Of a DNA stretch of 24,009 bases, positions 13,912-21,918 are shown piece by piece; position 1 is the first letter of the stretch, and the number at the start of each line of letters is the position of its first letter. Under the pieces are notes generated by a model. That model was not told the DNA's origin, searched no databases, and was given only the letters and a program-made list of their open reading frames with translations. Source of the DNA: a virus; IMG/VR virus record IMGVR_UViG_3300008267_000557, positions 1 to 24,009 of that record. The stretch is one strand, 5' to 3'. Both the position numbers and the translations under genes were made by a program.

Positions 13912-14445
13912 TTATTTAAATTTAAAATAAGATGCTAACCCTCTTAAACCAAGGTAAATAGCTATTAAAAGAATTGTAATCCAGAACCACCAGAATGTAA
14001 AACCAGTAAATTTAGTTTGATGAGGTTCTGTACATGCAGATACTTGTGTAGTTACTGAAGTTGAACTGGTTGAGATATAATGTTCTAACCATTGAATTCT
14101 AGCTTTTAATGAATCTGTTTCACACTTAATAACTAATGAATTTCCTACAGATTGAACTGTAGATTTTAAACCTCTGTTAGAAGTTGATTTATAAAACTTT
14201 TTTAATCTTCCTAAAGAATCACATAGTTCTGAACAAGGGTTCTCTAAATATATAGGTTCATTAACTATATAAGGAATACTAATTGTTGTATCTCTAAATA
14301 CTATTGAATCTTTATATACATATGATATACTGTCTTTTGTAGTACAGTACTTTTCTAAGAATCTATTCTTTTGCTTTTTAGTTAATACACATTGTGTAAA
14401 AGTAATCAGTAAGAGGATAACCCAAAGTTTATTTAGCTTTTTCAT
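13912..14445 (-). CDS. Spanin-like lysis protein (possible unimolecular spanin)
   Basis: A 177-aa protein with a hydrophobic N-terminus, LWVILLLITFTQC (residues 7-19), whose Cys19 could be a lipobox cysteine, a periplasmic middle of about 125 residues rich in Ser/Thr with a helical stretch, and a C-terminal membrane segment (about 147-168, FWWFWITILLIAIYLGL). A lipid anchor in the outer membrane plus an inner-membrane helix is the layout of a u-spanin, which joins the two membranes during lysis. The residue before Cys19 is Gln, not a standard lipobox, so the N-terminus might simply be a membrane anchor. It overlaps the holin gene by 17 nt. Confidence 0.6.
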   Translation of the reverse strand: MKKLNKLWVILLLITFTQCVLTKKQKNRFLEKYCTTKDSISYVYKDSIVFRDTTISIPYIVNEPIYLENPCSELCDSLGRLKKFYKSTSNRGLKSTVQSVGNSLVIKCETDSLKARIQWLEHYISTSSTSVTTQVSACTEPHQTKFTGFTFWWFWITILLIAIYLGLRGLASYFKFK

Positions 14446-14659
14446 CAGAAAAGAAATTAGTTAAAAACTTACCTAAAATACCTACTACTAATGTTACACC
14501 AATAGCTACTTTTAATTGTTCAGGAGAATATAATTCTTTTAATTTATCATACTCAATTAAACCTCCACCACCTACTAAAGCAGCACAAGCTAATAAAGCA
14601 TCTCCAAGTTTTCTCCATTTAACAGGAGTAGGTTTATAATAATGTTTTAATGATTTCAT
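14429..14659 (-). CDS. Holin
   Basis: A 76-aa protein with two hydrophobic segments (residues about 20-36, LLACAALVGGGGLIEY, and 51-70, VAIGVTLVVGILGKFLTNFF) and a short charged C-terminus (SDEKAK). It starts on the base right after the stop of the endolysin gene and overlaps the spanin-like gene, giving a compact endolysin-holin-spanin cassette. Its role would be to form inner-membrane lesions that release or activate the amidase. Size and topology match class II holins; the call depends on context. Confidence 0.75.
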   Translation of the reverse strand: MKSLKHYYKPTPVKWRKLGDALLACAALVGGGGLIEYDKLKELYSPEQLKVAIGVTLVVGILGKFLTNFFSDEKAK

Positions 14660-15349
14660 TTATAATGATTTTAATAATTCAATTAATTGAGGATGTGGAT
14701 ACATATCACTTTTATCTGACCTTACATTACTGTGAGACCATACACCAGGCCAACCTTTTTGAGCAATTTGATTTACTTCAAAACAGTCATCATTTGTAAT
14801 AATTTCTTTTAAGCCTTTTTTAAGATCAATTTTAGGATGCTTTTCAGCAATTAATATCATTAACTCTTTTAAACTTTCTAATTGTTTTTGAGTATAAGCA
14901 TGATAATATGTATATCCTCTAAATGGTTTGTTAAGTTTAATAACCATTTCTTTAGGTATCACACCTTTTACATAATTATAATATTGTCCATCTTTACCTA
15001 AGATTAATGGACCATAATTACATACTTCAATAGCAACTGATTTTTTATTTAAAATAGAATTGTTAGGAAGAGTTGTACCTAAATGGTGAGCCCAGTATTT
15101 ATCATCAAATGCATTTACTACTACACCATCCCAGCTATTATCTTTAGGATCTCTAGTAGATAATCCACCTATTACATAAGCTGTTGCTACTTTTAGACTT
15201 AATCCTGTTTTAGTTTTATCATGTTCCCATGAACCTACAGTCCAATCAGCTCTATGACTTCCTGCAGTATGATGAATATAGATTGTATCTTTTTCATAGA
15301 TCTCACTATAATATTCATCTTTTTCTAATAGTATTTTTTTTATTTCCAT
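14660..15349 (-). CDS. N-acetylmuramoyl-L-alanine amidase endolysin
   Basis: A 229-aa Amidase_2/PGRP-type enzyme that cuts the amide bond between MurNAc and the peptide stem of peptidoglycan. Motifs: YIHHTAGSHR (His26/His27), IEVCNYGPL, and WSHSNVRSDKSDMYPHP near the end, giving probable zinc ligands His26, His206 and Asp215. There is no signal peptide, so it would depend on the adjacent holin for release. There is no separate cell-wall-binding domain, as is normal for phages of Gram-negative hosts. It ends directly against the holin start. Confidence 0.9.
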   Translation of the reverse strand: MEIKKILLEKDEYYSEIYEKDTIYIHHTAGSHRADWTVGSWEHDKTKTGLSLKVATAYVIGGLSTRDPKDNSWDGVVVNAFDDKYWAHHLGTTLPNNSILNKKSVAIEVCNYGPLILGKDGQYYNYVKGVIPKEMVIKLNKPFRGYTYYHAYTQKQLESLKELMILIAEKHPKIDLKKGLKEIITNDDCFEVNQIAQKGWPGVWSHSNVRSDKSDMYPHPQLIELLKSL

Positions 15350-15360
15350 TTTTAGTACAG

Positions 15361-15666
15361 TTAGTTAGTGTGTTTTCCCAATTGTGTTTGTACAAGCATT
15401 TGCACATTGGTAGTCAGCTTTCCCACTTGATCAGCTAAATTTCTAAGTTCAAGCTGGGTTGTTTGTTCTATTCTTTTTACATCACTAGTAAGCTGTTGCT
15501 CTACTAATTCAATTCTACCTTTGTTTTTACCACACTCTTCTACAGAAAATTTTACATCTGTATGTACAATCTTTAGGAAGTAACCAATAATACCAAATAG
15601 CAATAAAATAAAGCCACCAAGTAAACCGGCTACAAAATATATTAAATCTATGTTTTCAGCAGTCAT
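15361..15666 (-). CDS. Single-pass membrane protein with coiled coil
   Basis: A 101-aa protein with one strong membrane helix at residues ~8-31 (LIYFVAGLLGGFILLLFGII), a charged linker and a coiled-coil C-terminal half with Leu/Val heptads (IELVEQQLTSDVKRIEQ...). It lies 11 nt upstream of the endolysin gene, so it may belong to the lysis cassette as a holin-like or spanin-partner protein, but its topology is also seen in unrelated phage membrane proteins. Confidence 0.7.
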   Translation of the reverse strand: MTAENIDLIYFVAGLLGGFILLLFGIIGYFLKIVHTDVKFSVEECGKNKGRIELVEQQLTSDVKRIEQTTQLELRNLADQVGKLTTNVQMLVQTQLGKHTN

Positions 15667-15742
15667 AATTGTATAAATAAATAATACTGTTAAAATACAA
15701 ATAATATAAATTTTATAAAAGTTTTTTATTAATTATTTATTA

Positions 15743-15985
15743 TTATAAATAATAATTATTTCTAATTTCTATAGGGACACTATCTAATTCTTGAAATTTT
15801 GTAAATAAAATAGGTGTGTAATTTATAACTAATTGATCAATTTCATTTAATGCTTCTTGCTCATTTGGGAAACTAAAAAAACTAGCAATATAATCTGATA
15901 TTTCTGGATCAGATGGTCTTAAACATACATTAGCCTCTAAATCTGGCTCAATAAAATAACTTGTTACTATTGTAAATTGTTTCAT
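15743..15985 (-). CDS. 80-aa unknown protein
   Basis: The product starts MKQFTIVTSYFIEPDLEANV and is acidic and aromatic-rich with no membrane segment. It begins 2 nt after the stop of the 651-aa fibre gene, so the two are translated together; it might be a fibre chaperone or a small fibre-associated protein, but nothing in the sequence demonstrates this. Its end is followed by an AT-only inverted repeat (15732-15740 with 15745-15753) without a clear T-tract. Confidence 0.7.
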   Translation of the reverse strand: MKQFTIVTSYFIEPDLEANVCLRPSDPEISDYIASFFSFPNEQEALNEIDQLVINYTPILFTKFQELDSVPIEIRNNYYL

Positions 15986-15987
15986 AA

Positions 15988-17943
15988 TTATAAAGAATAA
16001 ACACCTAATCTATAAACATCAAATTGTCCTGAGTTATTAATACCACCTAATTGTGAACCCATAGTTCTTACACCAAAGAAATTTAATCCTACTGTAGAAG
16101 CTGGTAAATTAGTTGATAAAGTTCCTTGTGCAACATCACCTGTTCCTTTATTTACTATTCTGTAAATAACATTACTTGAGTTTGGAGCATTGTATAAGAA
16201 ACAACTATATATTGTTGTAATAGCAGCACCTGCTGTTCTATTTGATGGGAAGCTACTTCCTAGATCAGTTTTAGTTACTACACCACTTGCATCATTGTGC
16301 ATGATCTGTAAGTTAGCATCTCCTGAGTCATTAGCAAAAGCAATAATATTTGTTAATGCAGATGGTTGATCATTATTAACACCACCAATTAATAAATCAG
16401 TAGTAGATGATGCTAACCCCCAAAAGTTATGTGTACCTGTTACAAATGCTGTATCTGATATATTAAATTCACCGCTATATAAAAAACCACCAGTAAGATA
16501 CCAAAGTAAAGCAGAACCTCTTAGTCCTGTATATCTACCTACTGAAGTAGTAGCTGCCACCATACCCATTCTTATACTTCTTGTTGCAAATGATGTAGAT
16601 GCTACAGCTCTTGCGGTTGCTGTTCCTGTAATTGAGAGTGTAATACTTGGTGCAGTATCAACTGTTATTGAGCTATTTCTAAATGTGCTACCTCTCCAAA
16701 TTTCATTACCAGACATTTTAGGAATCAATGATGATTCATAAGTTGGGATATTTAATGTGTTTCCTATTAATGTAGCTACACCATTTGTTCCTGTTGTTGT
16801 TAAAGTTATAGCATTTTGCTTACTATTAAATGTAGACCAATCAGTAGAGGAAAGATATCCATCTGCTGTTGATGATGCAGCACCTTGTATGGTATTAATA
16901 GATGCTGTTTTCCATTGGCTAGGAGAAACTGTATTATCATACCACAATGTGTCTTTTAAATTTGGACTTTGTGCTTGGACATTATGTAATTCATCTAATT
17001 CATAACCATTTTGAACTCTGACATACATTCTACCTGAACTACCATTACTAGCAGTAGTAACTACTCCTAAGTAAACTAAATGATTTGGAGCATAAGGTTT
17101 TACATTTGTTATTGTTCCTGCAGTTGCACCTAAATATATAGCATCTCCATCTGCAAATGTTGCTGTAGGTAAAATAGATAATCCATCTAGTAAACCTTGC
17201 ATCATTATTAAACCTTTTTGATTTGAAGCTATTGATGTTGATAATACAATCCCAACTGTTTGAGCAGATGTAGAATCACCTACATTACTTGCTCTTTTAA
17301 CTGTCATTCTATCTCCTGTTCCACTAAAAGCATAAACAGGCATACCTTTTGTCAAAGTAACAGTATCATCATTTGTTACATAAGAAATTAAAGTATTAGG
17401 TGCAGTACCAATAGCTTGAAAAACATTTGAAGTTGAATTGTAAACACATAACATTTCTCCTCCATTAACAATATCTCCACCTATTAAAGCACCATCATTA
17501 TTTCTATATAATGGTATAGCTCCTAAACTATTAATATTTAATGTAGCAGAAGTAGTATTACCATTTGTAAATCTAATTAAGTAAGCATCACCATCAGTAT
17601 AAGCTGTTACGCCTGTTATAGTTGCAGTATAAGTATCAGTTCCACTTGCTATTGCAAAAGGTATTCCACTACCACCTCCACCTGTTTGGTCAACCCATTC
17701 TAAATCATAATCAGTATTTGTAGCTTTAGCTAATACTTGTCCAGTAGTTCCACCATCAGGTACAACATTAGTCATTAGAACCCAATTAGTACCATCTGAA
17801 TAATAATAGTCATTATTGTAATAAACTATTCTTTTAGGATTAGCACTTGCAAGGTTTGTAGTTATATCTAAAGTATCAGCCTTTAAATTATCTACTTTGT
17901 TACTTTGTAAATCTATATCAACAAAATATTTTTTAGATGCCAT
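15988..17943 (-). CDS. Tail fibre / receptor-binding protein with MASKKYFVDIDLQ anchor
   Basis: A 651-aa fibre. The N-terminal anchor MASKKYFVDIDLQSNKVDNL is shared with the two fibre-type genes upstream. A beta-rich domain after a GGGGSG hinge (about residues 93-97) and the segment STDWSTFNSKQNAITLTTTG are typical of Bacteroidota phage tail fibres. The C-terminal ~230 residues (from about SLIPKMSGNEIWRGS) contain RMGMVAATTSVGRYTGLRGS and end in the short YRLGVYSL tail, a form I associate with receptor-binding tips. It was presumably selected to recognise a host surface glycan. The start at 17943 follows an A/C-rich leader. Confidence 0.85.
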   Translation of the reverse strand: MASKKYFVDIDLQSNKVDNLKADTLDITTNLASANPKRIVYYNNDYYYSDGTNWVLMTNVVPDGGTTGQVLAKATNTDYDLEWVDQTGGGGSGIPFAIASGTDTYTATITGVTAYTDGDAYLIRFTNGNTTSATLNINSLGAIPLYRNNDGALIGGDIVNGGEMLCVYNSTSNVFQAIGTAPNTLISYVTNDDTVTLTKGMPVYAFSGTGDRMTVKRASNVGDSTSAQTVGIVLSTSIASNQKGLIMMQGLLDGLSILPTATFADGDAIYLGATAGTITNVKPYAPNHLVYLGVVTTASNGSSGRMYVRVQNGYELDELHNVQAQSPNLKDTLWYDNTVSPSQWKTASINTIQGAASSTADGYLSSTDWSTFNSKQNAITLTTTGTNGVATLIGNTLNIPTYESSLIPKMSGNEIWRGSTFRNSSITVDTAPSITLSITGTATARAVASTSFATRSIRMGMVAATTSVGRYTGLRGSALLWYLTGGFLYSGEFNISDTAFVTGTHNFWGLASSTTDLLIGGVNNDQPSALTNIIAFANDSGDANLQIMHNDASGVVTKTDLGSSFPSNRTAGAAITTIYSCFLYNAPNSSNVIYRIVNKGTGDVAQGTLSTNLPASTVGLNFFGVRTMGSQLGGINNSGQFDVYRLGVYSL

Positions 17944-17964
17944 TTTGTTTTTGTTTTATATGTT
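17944..17964 (-). promoter_or_regulatory. A/C-rich leader of the 651-aa fibre gene
   Basis: The leader reads ATATAAAACAAAAACAAA before the ATG, without a Shine-Dalgarno motif. It is related to the leaders of the capsid and 602-aa fibre genes. Confidence 0.5.
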
Positions 17965-17973
17965 GTAAAAATA

Positions 17974-18162
17974 CTAAATATTAGTATCTTTTGTTATTAT
18001 CTCATTTGTTGTAGTGCCATTATTATACTCTAATTTATTTGTATTAGAGTTAAATCTTAAAGCACCCTCTTTTGTCATATCTACATTAGAACCTATAACT
18101 ATATTAGTTAATGTGCTTCCTTGCATATCTAAATTTACATTATATTTTTTAGATTTTGACAT
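17974..18162 (-). CDS. Orphan fibre anchor domain, 62 aa
   Basis: The product starts MSKSKKYNVNLDMQGSTLTN and then shows GALRFNSNTNKLEYNNGTTT. It aligns with the first ~60 residues of the 602-aa fibre (KKFFVDIDLQGNALNN, then SFRFDGTRLEYFDGTA) but has no shaft or tip. The longer in-frame ATG at 18192 lies in the loop of the preceding terminator hairpin, so the start at 18162 is preferred. It may cap the attachment site when no fibre is bound, or be the remains of a lost fibre gene. Both are inference. Confidence 0.65.
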   Translation of the reverse strand: MSKSKKYNVNLDMQGSTLTNIVIGSNVDMTKEGALRFNSNTNKLEYNNGTTTNEIITKDTNI

Positions 18163-18178
18163 TTTAAATATTTTTATA

Positions 18179-18206
18179 AAAAACCACCCCAATTAAGGAG
18201 TGGTTT
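18179..18206 (-). terminator. Intrinsic terminator after the 602-aa fibre gene
   Basis: A hairpin with an 8-bp stem AAAACCAC/GTGGTTTT and an inner CC/GG pair is followed on the minus strand by a T-rich stretch (TTTTTTATAAAAAT). It lies 35 nt past the stop of the fibre gene. Some read-through is needed if the orphan-anchor gene downstream has no promoter of its own, and I see none. Confidence 0.75.
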
Positions 18207-18241
18207 TATTATGTGTATTGTATTAAATTGTGTTAATTTAA

Positions 18242-20050
18242 TTAAAAATTACCTGCTGCTTTTATAATAGAAACTATTACATTTTCAGATGGTTCAAAAT
18301 TAGATGCAATATATAAAGTATTATTAGTATCAGGGTACATAAAAAAATCTGCAAATATACCTTCATACCTAGAAGTTGCAATAACACCTGCTGTACCTAA
18401 ATTATGAGTAATAGTTGCTTCGTATACACCTGCACCTGCATTATAAGTCCACCCACTTGTTCCAGTAGTACCCTCAATTATAGCGGTATAAGATTGAGCA
18501 TTGATAGCAGCATTTCTATCAATTACTTCTTGTGCAATTTGAGTATCTGTATAATCATTAGCATCAGATTCAGCAGTTGCAGCAGCACCATCAACATAAG
18601 TTTTGTTAGCAGCATCACCATCGTTTGTTGGAGTTGGTAAGTTGATAATAGAATTACCTGATGCATTTAAATTTGAAGCTAAAATAACACCATCTCCTAC
18701 ATTTCTTTCTTGTAAATAAGTAGTTTGTACAAAGTTAACATTAGTAACACTTTGACCACCCATGTCAATATCACCAGACATAGTACCACCTGTAAGTGAT
18801 AATTTCAATGCATCTTGACCATCAACATAAGTCTTGTTAGTAGCATCACCACCATTAGTTGGAGCTGGTAAGTTTGTTACTTTACCAGTATTTTGAAAAT
18901 CTAACTCACCGCCATCGAATAATACATTAGTATTGACTGGTGCAATAGTATTAACTGATAAGTAATCAACACCAGTAACATTATTACCAACCATGTCAAT
19001 ACCACCTGACATAGTGCCACCTGCTAATGGTAACTTGTTAGATGTGTTATCATCAACATAATCTTTGTTAGCGGCATCTGCACCATTAGTTGGAGCAGGT
19101 AAGTTAACAATGGTTTGAGCATTTTGAGCATCTAAACCAACCAAAAGATTAACATTAACGTTATCTCTGCTATAAATGTCATTAACAAAAATAGCAGCAG
19201 TTCTTAATTCAGTAACTCCACTAATATTGTAAGCATCCATTTCAATGTCACCTGACATTGTACCACCTGCTAAAGGTAATGCAGTAGCTACTTGGTCATC
19301 AACATATTGTTTATTAGCAGCATCATCATTAGTTACTGGTGTACCAATACCATTAACTCTTTGATTACCAAGATTAATTTCCTCAGCACCATTAGCTACA
19401 ATTAAACTACCTCCGACACCAATATTTAATTGATTAACTCCATTAATATTATTACCACCCATATCAATAGCACCACTCATAGTACCACCAGCTAATGGTA
19501 ATTTGCTAGAAATCTCAGGAGTAATTTGAGCATCAATTTTACCTTGTAATGTAGCAGGAGTTACAACAACTGCACCACCTTCTGTACCATCATTAACTTC
19601 TGTTTGTGTAGCTAATCTTACAATACCATCAACAGTTTCAGTAGCTAAAACTACATTACCTTGAAGAATTAACCAATTAGCAGCAGTAGAACCTGGGTTA
19701 TCTAGTTTAGCAATAACTAAATCACCAACTTGTACTGATTCACCTAAGAAAGTACCAACAGCAGTTGCTACCCAAAAGAAACCTTTTAATACAGTTGTAT
19801 CAGCTGCAATATCAGGAGTGTTAGTAGTTGGATCATAACCACCTTGTAAAATAAGACCACCTGTTACAGCAGAAATATCTGTTAAGTTAGCTACTTGTTT
19901 AACAGCAGTACCATCAAAATATTCTAATCTAGTTCCATCAAATCTGAATGAACCAGCTTTAGTCATACTTGAGTTAGCACCAATTGTTGAATTGTTAAGA
20001 GCATTACCTTGTAGGTCAATGTCTACGAAGAATTTTTTTGAAATTGCCAT
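18242..20050 (-). CDS. Tail fibre with GGTMSG-type repeats
   Basis: A 602-aa fibre. The N-terminal anchor MAISKKFFVDIDLQGNALNN is followed by a beta-rich domain, then four repeats each containing LPLAGGTMSGxIDM (GGTMSG at residues 188, 262, 344 and 421, 74-82 residues apart) and ending DAANKxYVD. Such repeats build triple-stranded beta shafts in phage tail fibres. Residues ~486-520 are a helical DANDYTDTQIAQEVIDRNAA linker, and a small C-terminal domain (EATITHNLGTAGVIATSRYE, 545-564) probably binds the receptor. The gene has an A/C leader and its own terminator, so it can be transcribed alone. Confidence 0.88.
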   Translation of the reverse strand: MAISKKFFVDIDLQGNALNNSTIGANSSMTKAGSFRFDGTRLEYFDGTAVKQVANLTDISAVTGGLILQGGYDPTTNTPDIAADTTVLKGFFWVATAVGTFLGESVQVGDLVIAKLDNPGSTAANWLILQGNVVLATETVDGIVRLATQTEVNDGTEGGAVVVTPATLQGKIDAQITPEISSKLPLAGGTMSGAIDMGGNNINGVNQLNIGVGGSLIVANGAEEINLGNQRVNGIGTPVTNDDAANKQYVDDQVATALPLAGGTMSGDIEMDAYNISGVTELRTAAIFVNDIYSRDNVNVNLLVGLDAQNAQTIVNLPAPTNGADAANKDYVDDNTSNKLPLAGGTMSGGIDMVGNNVTGVDYLSVNTIAPVNTNVLFDGGELDFQNTGKVTNLPAPTNGGDATNKTYVDGQDALKLSLTGGTMSGDIDMGGQSVTNVNFVQTTYLQERNVGDGVILASNLNASGNSIINLPTPTNDGDAANKTYVDGAAATAESDANDYTDTQIAQEVIDRNAAINAQSYTAIIEGTTGTSGWTYNAGAGVYEATITHNLGTAGVIATSRYEGIFADFFMYPDTNNTLYIASNFEPSENVIVSIIKAAGNF

Positions 20051-20090
20051 TTTGTTTTTTTTGTTTAGTTTTTGTTTTGTTTATAATTGA
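20051..20090 (-). promoter_or_regulatory. A/C-rich leader of the 602-aa fibre gene
   Basis: The leader begins ATTATAAACAAAACAAAAAC and continues TAAACAAAAAAAACAAA before the ATG. The start, ATTATAAACAA, is also present in the capsid gene leader at the same relative place. Confidence 0.5.
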
Positions 20091-20099
20091 GTTGTTTAA

Positions 20100-20317
20100 T
20101 TAGTTACAGTATACATAACCAGTTGTTGGGGTATTAAAACTTACTTTAACAGTATTATTATCAATCCATCTACTACTTGAATAGAACATCTAGTTCCTAA
20201 ATTATGATTTACTGTCCACTCAGTAGAGGCAACACTTTGTTGATGTACAAAACTGGAATCTGATACACTATTTACATAATCAAATTCACCAGATACTGGA
20301 TTATATATATTTTTCAT
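20100..20317 (-). pseudogene. Fibre-tip gene broken by a frameshift/deletion
   Basis: A 58-codon frame (20317-20141) starts MKNIYNPVSGEFDYVNSVSD, has EWTVNHNLG and then VVDG, after which it runs into IIILLK and a stop. Shifting to the -1 frame at this point gives WIDNNTVKVSFNTPTTGYVY-CN (20168-20100), which is the normal end of such beta-sandwich fibre tips (HNLG...VVD...IDNNTVxVxF). Typical tips have roughly ten extra residues between VVD and WIDNN, so a small out-of-frame deletion is likely. No slippery heptamer is present, so programmed frameshifting is less likely. It could also be a sequencing or assembly error. Confidence 0.65.
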
Positions 20318-20320
20318 ATC

Positions 20321-20692
20321 TTAAATATAATTAATATTTGTGACATTTCCATTAACATCATATGTTAAACTTTCTAATATTGTTTCAACTCCTAACTCAG
20401 TTGTTCCTATATGTGTTATAGTTGTAACATCATTGTTAGCATTATATGTTAATGTTCTGCTGTAATTAGCAGCACCTGATATTCTATCTATTTTAGAAAT
20501 AGAATTGTTTTTAATCTCCTCTATAGAGGAAACCATTGTAGCTTGATTATTAAGAATATCAGTTAATAAATCAATTAAATCAGTAAGAGGTGCAACCGAT
20601 GTAGAAATCTCTCCTAATATTTGCAACTCTCTTAGTTGATAAGGAAAGTTATTTCCTTTATTTCCCTGGGTTTTAGTATTACCTACACTCAT
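20321..20692 (-). CDS. Small conserved structural-type protein (GNTKTQGNKGNN)
   Basis: A 123-aa protein starting MSVGNTKTQGNKGNNFPYQL, a signature I have seen in many Bacteroidota phages just before tail fibres. The middle is helical (PLTDLIDLLTDILNNQATMV). The C-terminal part is beta-rich with two related strands, LTYNANNDVTTI and LTYDVNGNVTNI, resembling a YD-repeat pair. The stop lies 3 nt before the start of the broken fibre-tip gene. The function is unknown; a baseplate or fibre-attachment role fits. Confidence 0.75.
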   Translation of the reverse strand: MSVGNTKTQGNKGNNFPYQLRELQILGEISTSVAPLTDLIDLLTDILNNQATMVSSIEEIKNNSISKIDRISGAANYSRTLTYNANNDVTTITHIGTTELGVETILESLTYDVNGNVTNINYI

Positions 20693-20698
20693 GTTTTA

Positions 20699-20929
20699 TT
20701 ATTTATAAAGTTCTTTAATTCTAGCTACTACATCTGCATCAGTCCATTGACCAATAGCATCATAAGCAGCTCCTTCCCAAAGAGTTATAACTCCTAATTG
20801 TTGAACAAAAGCTTTAACTTCTTTTCTTTCAGAGTTATCAACAACTTCTTCAACTGTTAAATCATTAACAGTTCTTTTTAATTCTTTAACTACTATTATT
20901 TCTTTAGGTGTTTCAAATGTTATTTTCAT
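20699..20929 (-). CDS. 76-aa conserved phage protein
   Basis: The product starts MKITFETPKEIIVVKELKRT and ends with VKAFVQQLGVITLWEGAAYD-AIGQW. The LWEGAAYDAIGQWTD motif is one I recognise from phages of Flavobacteriia, without a known function. It lies 6 nt upstream of the 123-aa gene and 20 nt after the repeat fibre gene, within the tail module. Confidence 0.7.
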   Translation of the reverse strand: MKITFETPKEIIVVKELKRTVNDLTVEEVVDNSERKEVKAFVQQLGVITLWEGAAYDAIGQWTDADVVARIKELYK

Positions 20930-20949
20930 AATTATTTTTTATTTAAATA

Positions 20950-21900
20950 TTAAATTCTAAATGCTTTTACAGTATTATTATCTGTTGAGTCTATCCATAA
21001 ATAAGTACTACCTGATGATCCTCCTGTTAGAGATGCTGTTGCAGCTGCTAATCCTGCATATACAGGCATACTAGAATTACTAATTATAAATTGCCCATTT
21101 TTAGTATTATTTTTACCAGCTGTATGTCCAAGAGCTATTACATATGAACAATTACTTTGTTCACCAGCTCTTACACCAATATAGTTTGAATAAGGTGCAT
21201 ATGAATTATAACCAGCTGCATTTCCTATAAAATTAGAACTTGATGAATTAGGAGAATTTCCACCTGCTGATGCACCAATAAAATTAGAAAAATTTGAACC
21301 TGAAGCTGATTGACCAGCACCACTACCAAGAAAAATTGAAGCATTTGAATTTGCAGCTCCAAATCCTGCTGATAGACCTAAAAAAATCGCACTTGAAGTA
21401 TTATATGCATTTACTCCTGAACTACTTCCTATAAAAATTGCTGAATTACTACTGTATGCATTATAGCCTGCATTATCTCCGACATATAATGAAGAAAAAC
21501 CATAAGTTGCTTGATATCCAGCACGATATCCTATAAATGTGCTATTATTTGCTCCATCAGTTTGATAACCTGCTGATGTACCTAAATAAACACTATAATT
21601 GCTAGAAGGTGTATCTTGCCCTGCAGATTCTCCAAAAGCTATTGAACCATTACTGTTTATATTACTAGTTGCTGGATTTATTGAATATAATGATGTACCA
21701 TATACTCCAATAGTTGATGGAGAAGCTATATCACTTATACTAATAGCATAAGAAGCATAAGCATTTGGATTAGATGGTCCTGATTTTCTGTTACCTGGTT
21801 GGAATACACCAACTTGTAGATATGTTTCATCAGGATTTATGTCTGATTGAGAAACTAATTTACCTTCTTTAATTAAGGCTTGTATGTTTAAAATATCCAT
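20950..21900 (-). CDS. Fibre with YadA-like 17-residue repeats
   Basis: A 316-aa protein. Residues 1-65 form an N-terminal part starting MDILNIQALIKEGKLVSQSD. Residues ~85-262 hold eleven copies of a repeat with core (F/I/L)(I/L)Gxx(A/S)G and Tyr/Asn/Ser spacers; the glycine period is exactly 17 residues through nine copies and 16 for the last two. Such repeats are known from the left-handed beta-rolls of trimeric YadA-like adhesins and phage fibres. The end (GSTYLWIDSTDNNTVKAFRI) resembles fibre tips that fold after the shaft. It is preceded by a terminator and a promoter-like element. Confidence 0.85.
   Translation of the reverse strand: MDILNIQALIKEGKLVSQSDINPDETYLQVGVFQPGNRKSGPSNPNAYASYAISISDIASPSTIGVYGTSLYSINPATSNINSNGSIAFGESAGQDTPSSNYSVYLGTSAGYQTDGANNSTFIGYRAGYQATYGFSSLYVGDNAGYNAYSSNSAIFIGSSSGVNAYNTSSAIFLGLSAGFGAANSNASIFLGSGAGQSASGSNFSNFIGASAGGNSPNSSSSNFIGNAAGYNSYAPYSNYIGVRAGEQSNCSYVIALGHTAGKNNTKNGQFIISNSSMPVYAGLAAATASLTGGSSGSTYLWIDSTDNNTVKAFRI
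21115..21636 (-). repeat. Eleven-fold 17/16-residue beta-roll repeats
   Basis: The repeat core Gly residues fall at 90, 107, 124, 141, 158, 175, 192, 209, 226, 242 and 258 of the protein. This is 51-bp periodicity, with the last two units one codon shorter. Units differ at the DNA level, so this is an old repeat array rather than a recent expansion. Confidence 0.9.
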
Positions 21901-21918
21901 GATGTTTTATTATATATA

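Noticed and set aside
15732-15753. AT-only inverted repeat after the 80-aa gene as terminator
   Set aside because: No G:C pairs and no T-tract on the minus strand; expected by chance in such AT-rich sequence.
18163-18192. Upstream ATG extending the orphan anchor by 10 residues
   Set aside because: It sits in the loop of the intrinsic terminator and breaks the alignment with the other anchors.
20141-20175. Programmed -1 frameshift in the fibre-tip gene
   Set aside because: No slippery heptamer or downstream stimulatory hairpin is visible around GTAGTAGATGG; a deletion is simpler.
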